Assembly (NCBI GenBank): GCA_002189035.1
Contig: NEEC01000018.1
Location: 1,736,001-1,800,000 of the forward strand
DNA length: 64,000 bases
DNA from: Utricularia gibba
Taxonomy: Eukaryota > Streptophyta > Magnoliopsida > Lamiales > Lentibulariaceae
Direction: 5' to 3'
Below are positions 62,609-64,000 of this stretch, one piece after another. The notes under the pieces are model-generated. The model worked only from the letters and a program-made list of their open reading frames with translations. It did no database searches and was not told the DNA's origin. Positions within the stretch are counted from its first letter, which is position 1; every line of letters starts with the position of its first letter. Both the position numbers and the translations under genes were made by a program.

Positions 62609-63969
62609 TCATCGTCTCTTGTGCTTGGATTTCCCTTTGTCCATAGCACCAACGTAGTTCCTGACATCATCTTCATCGTCAACATCTTCAGCTCCTCTCT
62701 GCTTTCTTTTCTTGTCCTTGCCTTTTTCCTTGATTTTCTGTACACAAGAAAGACAAGTTTTCGTTACATAAGTTGCAACAACTCCCGCTTGTTATGTGGT
62801 GAAAAGTGAGACAACAATCACCGCTTGAGCGATTCTTTTTGCATCTTGAACGCGCTCGTATAGGAGTAGAACCTCCTCTTCGAGTGCTGGATACTCTGGT
62901 AACTTTTTACCTGAAGAAAGGACACGAAGGCCCGGTACGGTGAAAAGGTGAAGGATTCACTTCAAGAAGAACAAACAAGCTTGGTTAGCTACCTATAAGT
63001 TTCTCTATTTGTAAGTACCACTCCAACTCGTACTGATTCACGAGTGATATAGCGCACCCCGACCTGCCAGCACGAGCGGTTCTCCCTACACGATGTATGT
63101 AGTCCTGCATGGATGAGTTATGAAACGGGTCATTTGGCATGTCTTCAGCTTAATGGAGTGGTTCTTTTGGCAACAAAACAAAGAGGTGAAGGTGAACAGG
63201 AGTGAGTAGAACAGGAACAAGTCTCAAAAAAGGAGAAGAAACGGGTTCTATTACGATGCCATAGAAGAAGAGCATTGACCTTTGAGTTTGTTGGTATGTC
63301 GTAGTTGATGACAACATCTACCGCAGGAATGTCGAGCCCTCTGCTGGCAACGTCAGTGCACACAAGAATTTTGCATTCTCCACCTTTGAACTTGTTCAAG
63401 GCTCCAAGCCTTTTGCTCTGCATTGTAAGGAGAGTTCATGTAGCAATTTTGAAGAGACAAATGATGAAGAAAATCCTGCTTCTGACTTTGGAAACACAAA
63501 TGATTGCAGAATGCACACCTGGGTCAAATGTCCATTAATTGGAATGGATCGAAACCCAAGGTTCCGAAGAAGTTCAGCCAAAAGGATTGTTGCATCACAT
63601 GTTCTAGTGAAAACCATAGACGTGCTTTCTGACATCTCAGTCAGAATATATACAAGGTAGCAGTCCTGGTGCGGGGAAAATGTAAGAAAAAAAATATTGA
63701 AATGGCGCTCCAATATTCTATGGAGAAAACATCAGGATATGCAGACCTTGTGCTTGGCGGGGAGAAATCGATACTGTTGCTTGAGGGTATCTACAGTTGA
63801 GTACTTGCTAGCAGCTTCTATCTAAGATTAGACAAACAAGTGAATAAAAAGGCACTACTTTGCAGCTAATCAATACAGGGAATAAAACTGTGACGAAATG
63901 AACTGAAATTAACCAGCATAATGATACCTTTACAGGATTTTTCAAACAAGCCCTCTGCAACTTCTTAAC
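62609..63969 (-). CDS. DEAD-box RNA helicase, RH10/DDX47/Rrp3 type, 3' part (continues beyond the right edge)
   Basis: Nucleolar helicase family needed for pre-rRNA processing. Only the last exons lie in the window (minus strand): 63969-63928, 63821-63747, 63665-63519, 63417-63280, 63104-62993, 62910-62822, 62737-62609; the N-terminal helicase half (Q, Walker A, DEAD motifs) lies beyond 64000. Visible blocks: [80 protein letters not shown], motif [17 protein letters not shown], and a basic tail ending GKSKHKRR. All seven junctions close in phase. The tail exon [14 protein letters not shown] is typical of the RH10 group. No damage seen in this part. Confidence 0.93.
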
Positions 63970-64000
63970 CTGCAAAAATATAAGAAAGCATGGAGCACAA

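Overview
The window is nuclear DNA from a flowering plant. The genes have short GT-AG introns, and the families are plant ones: R2R3-MYB, HD-Zip I, class II trehalose-phosphate synthase, DUF3339 and DUF3537. There is also a nuclear tRNA-Ala, and the spacers are strongly A+T-rich. The coding sequences lack the extreme GC of grass genes, so a non-grass angiosperm is likely; I cannot name the species. Density is high: about 23 protein genes, one tRNA and one clear pseudogene in 64 kb. Gene names rest on recognised motifs and remembered family members. Exon limits were read from splice signals and checked by codon phase.

Layout. 1-9.8 kb: a BED-finger hAT-transposase-like gene, AP-3 delta, a three-copy inverted repeat, a Golgi-type glycosyltransferase, tRNA-Ala(AGC) and an HD-Zip I factor. 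10.5-20.3 kb: a small OB-fold protein, a GH3 beta-xylosidase on the minus strand, a 3-kb A+T-rich divergent spacer with a tandem repeat, and a class II TPS. 20.6-28 kb: an unrecognised small ORF, a PP2C of the MAPK-phosphatase type, an MKP1-type dual-specificity phosphatase tail to tail with it, and a decayed RCC1-family pseudogene. 28.8-38.1 kb: a PRP16/DEAH7 splicing helicase, a DUF3537 (gustatory-receptor-like) membrane protein and ribosomal protein L17. 39-50 kb: an ER M28 metallopeptidase, an F-box/MYND protein, a DUF3339 miniprotein and a TBC RabGAP. 51-64 kb: a second, DUF659-type hAT-derived gene, an A+T-rich spacer, an R2R3-MYB, a DUF2439 protein, a cinnamyl-alcohol-dehydrogenase-like gene, and the 3' part of a DEAD-box helicase (RH10/DDX47 type) that runs off the right edge.

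Functional links. The PP2C and MKP1 neighbours are both of types known to switch off stress MAP kinases. Otherwise the genes look like an ordinary plant mixture with no operon-like logic.

The most striking cross-cutting signal is technical or mutational. Six single-base losses, all in short G or C runs, break four otherwise well-conserved genes (PRP16 three times, and ERMP1, F-box/MYND and TBC once each). None comes with a nonsense mutation. This looks more like homopolymer under-calling in the assembly than four independent pseudogenes. The RCC1 copy, by contrast, is a genuine ruin. I found no CRISPR array, organellar insertion or viral element, and no clear new multigene system.
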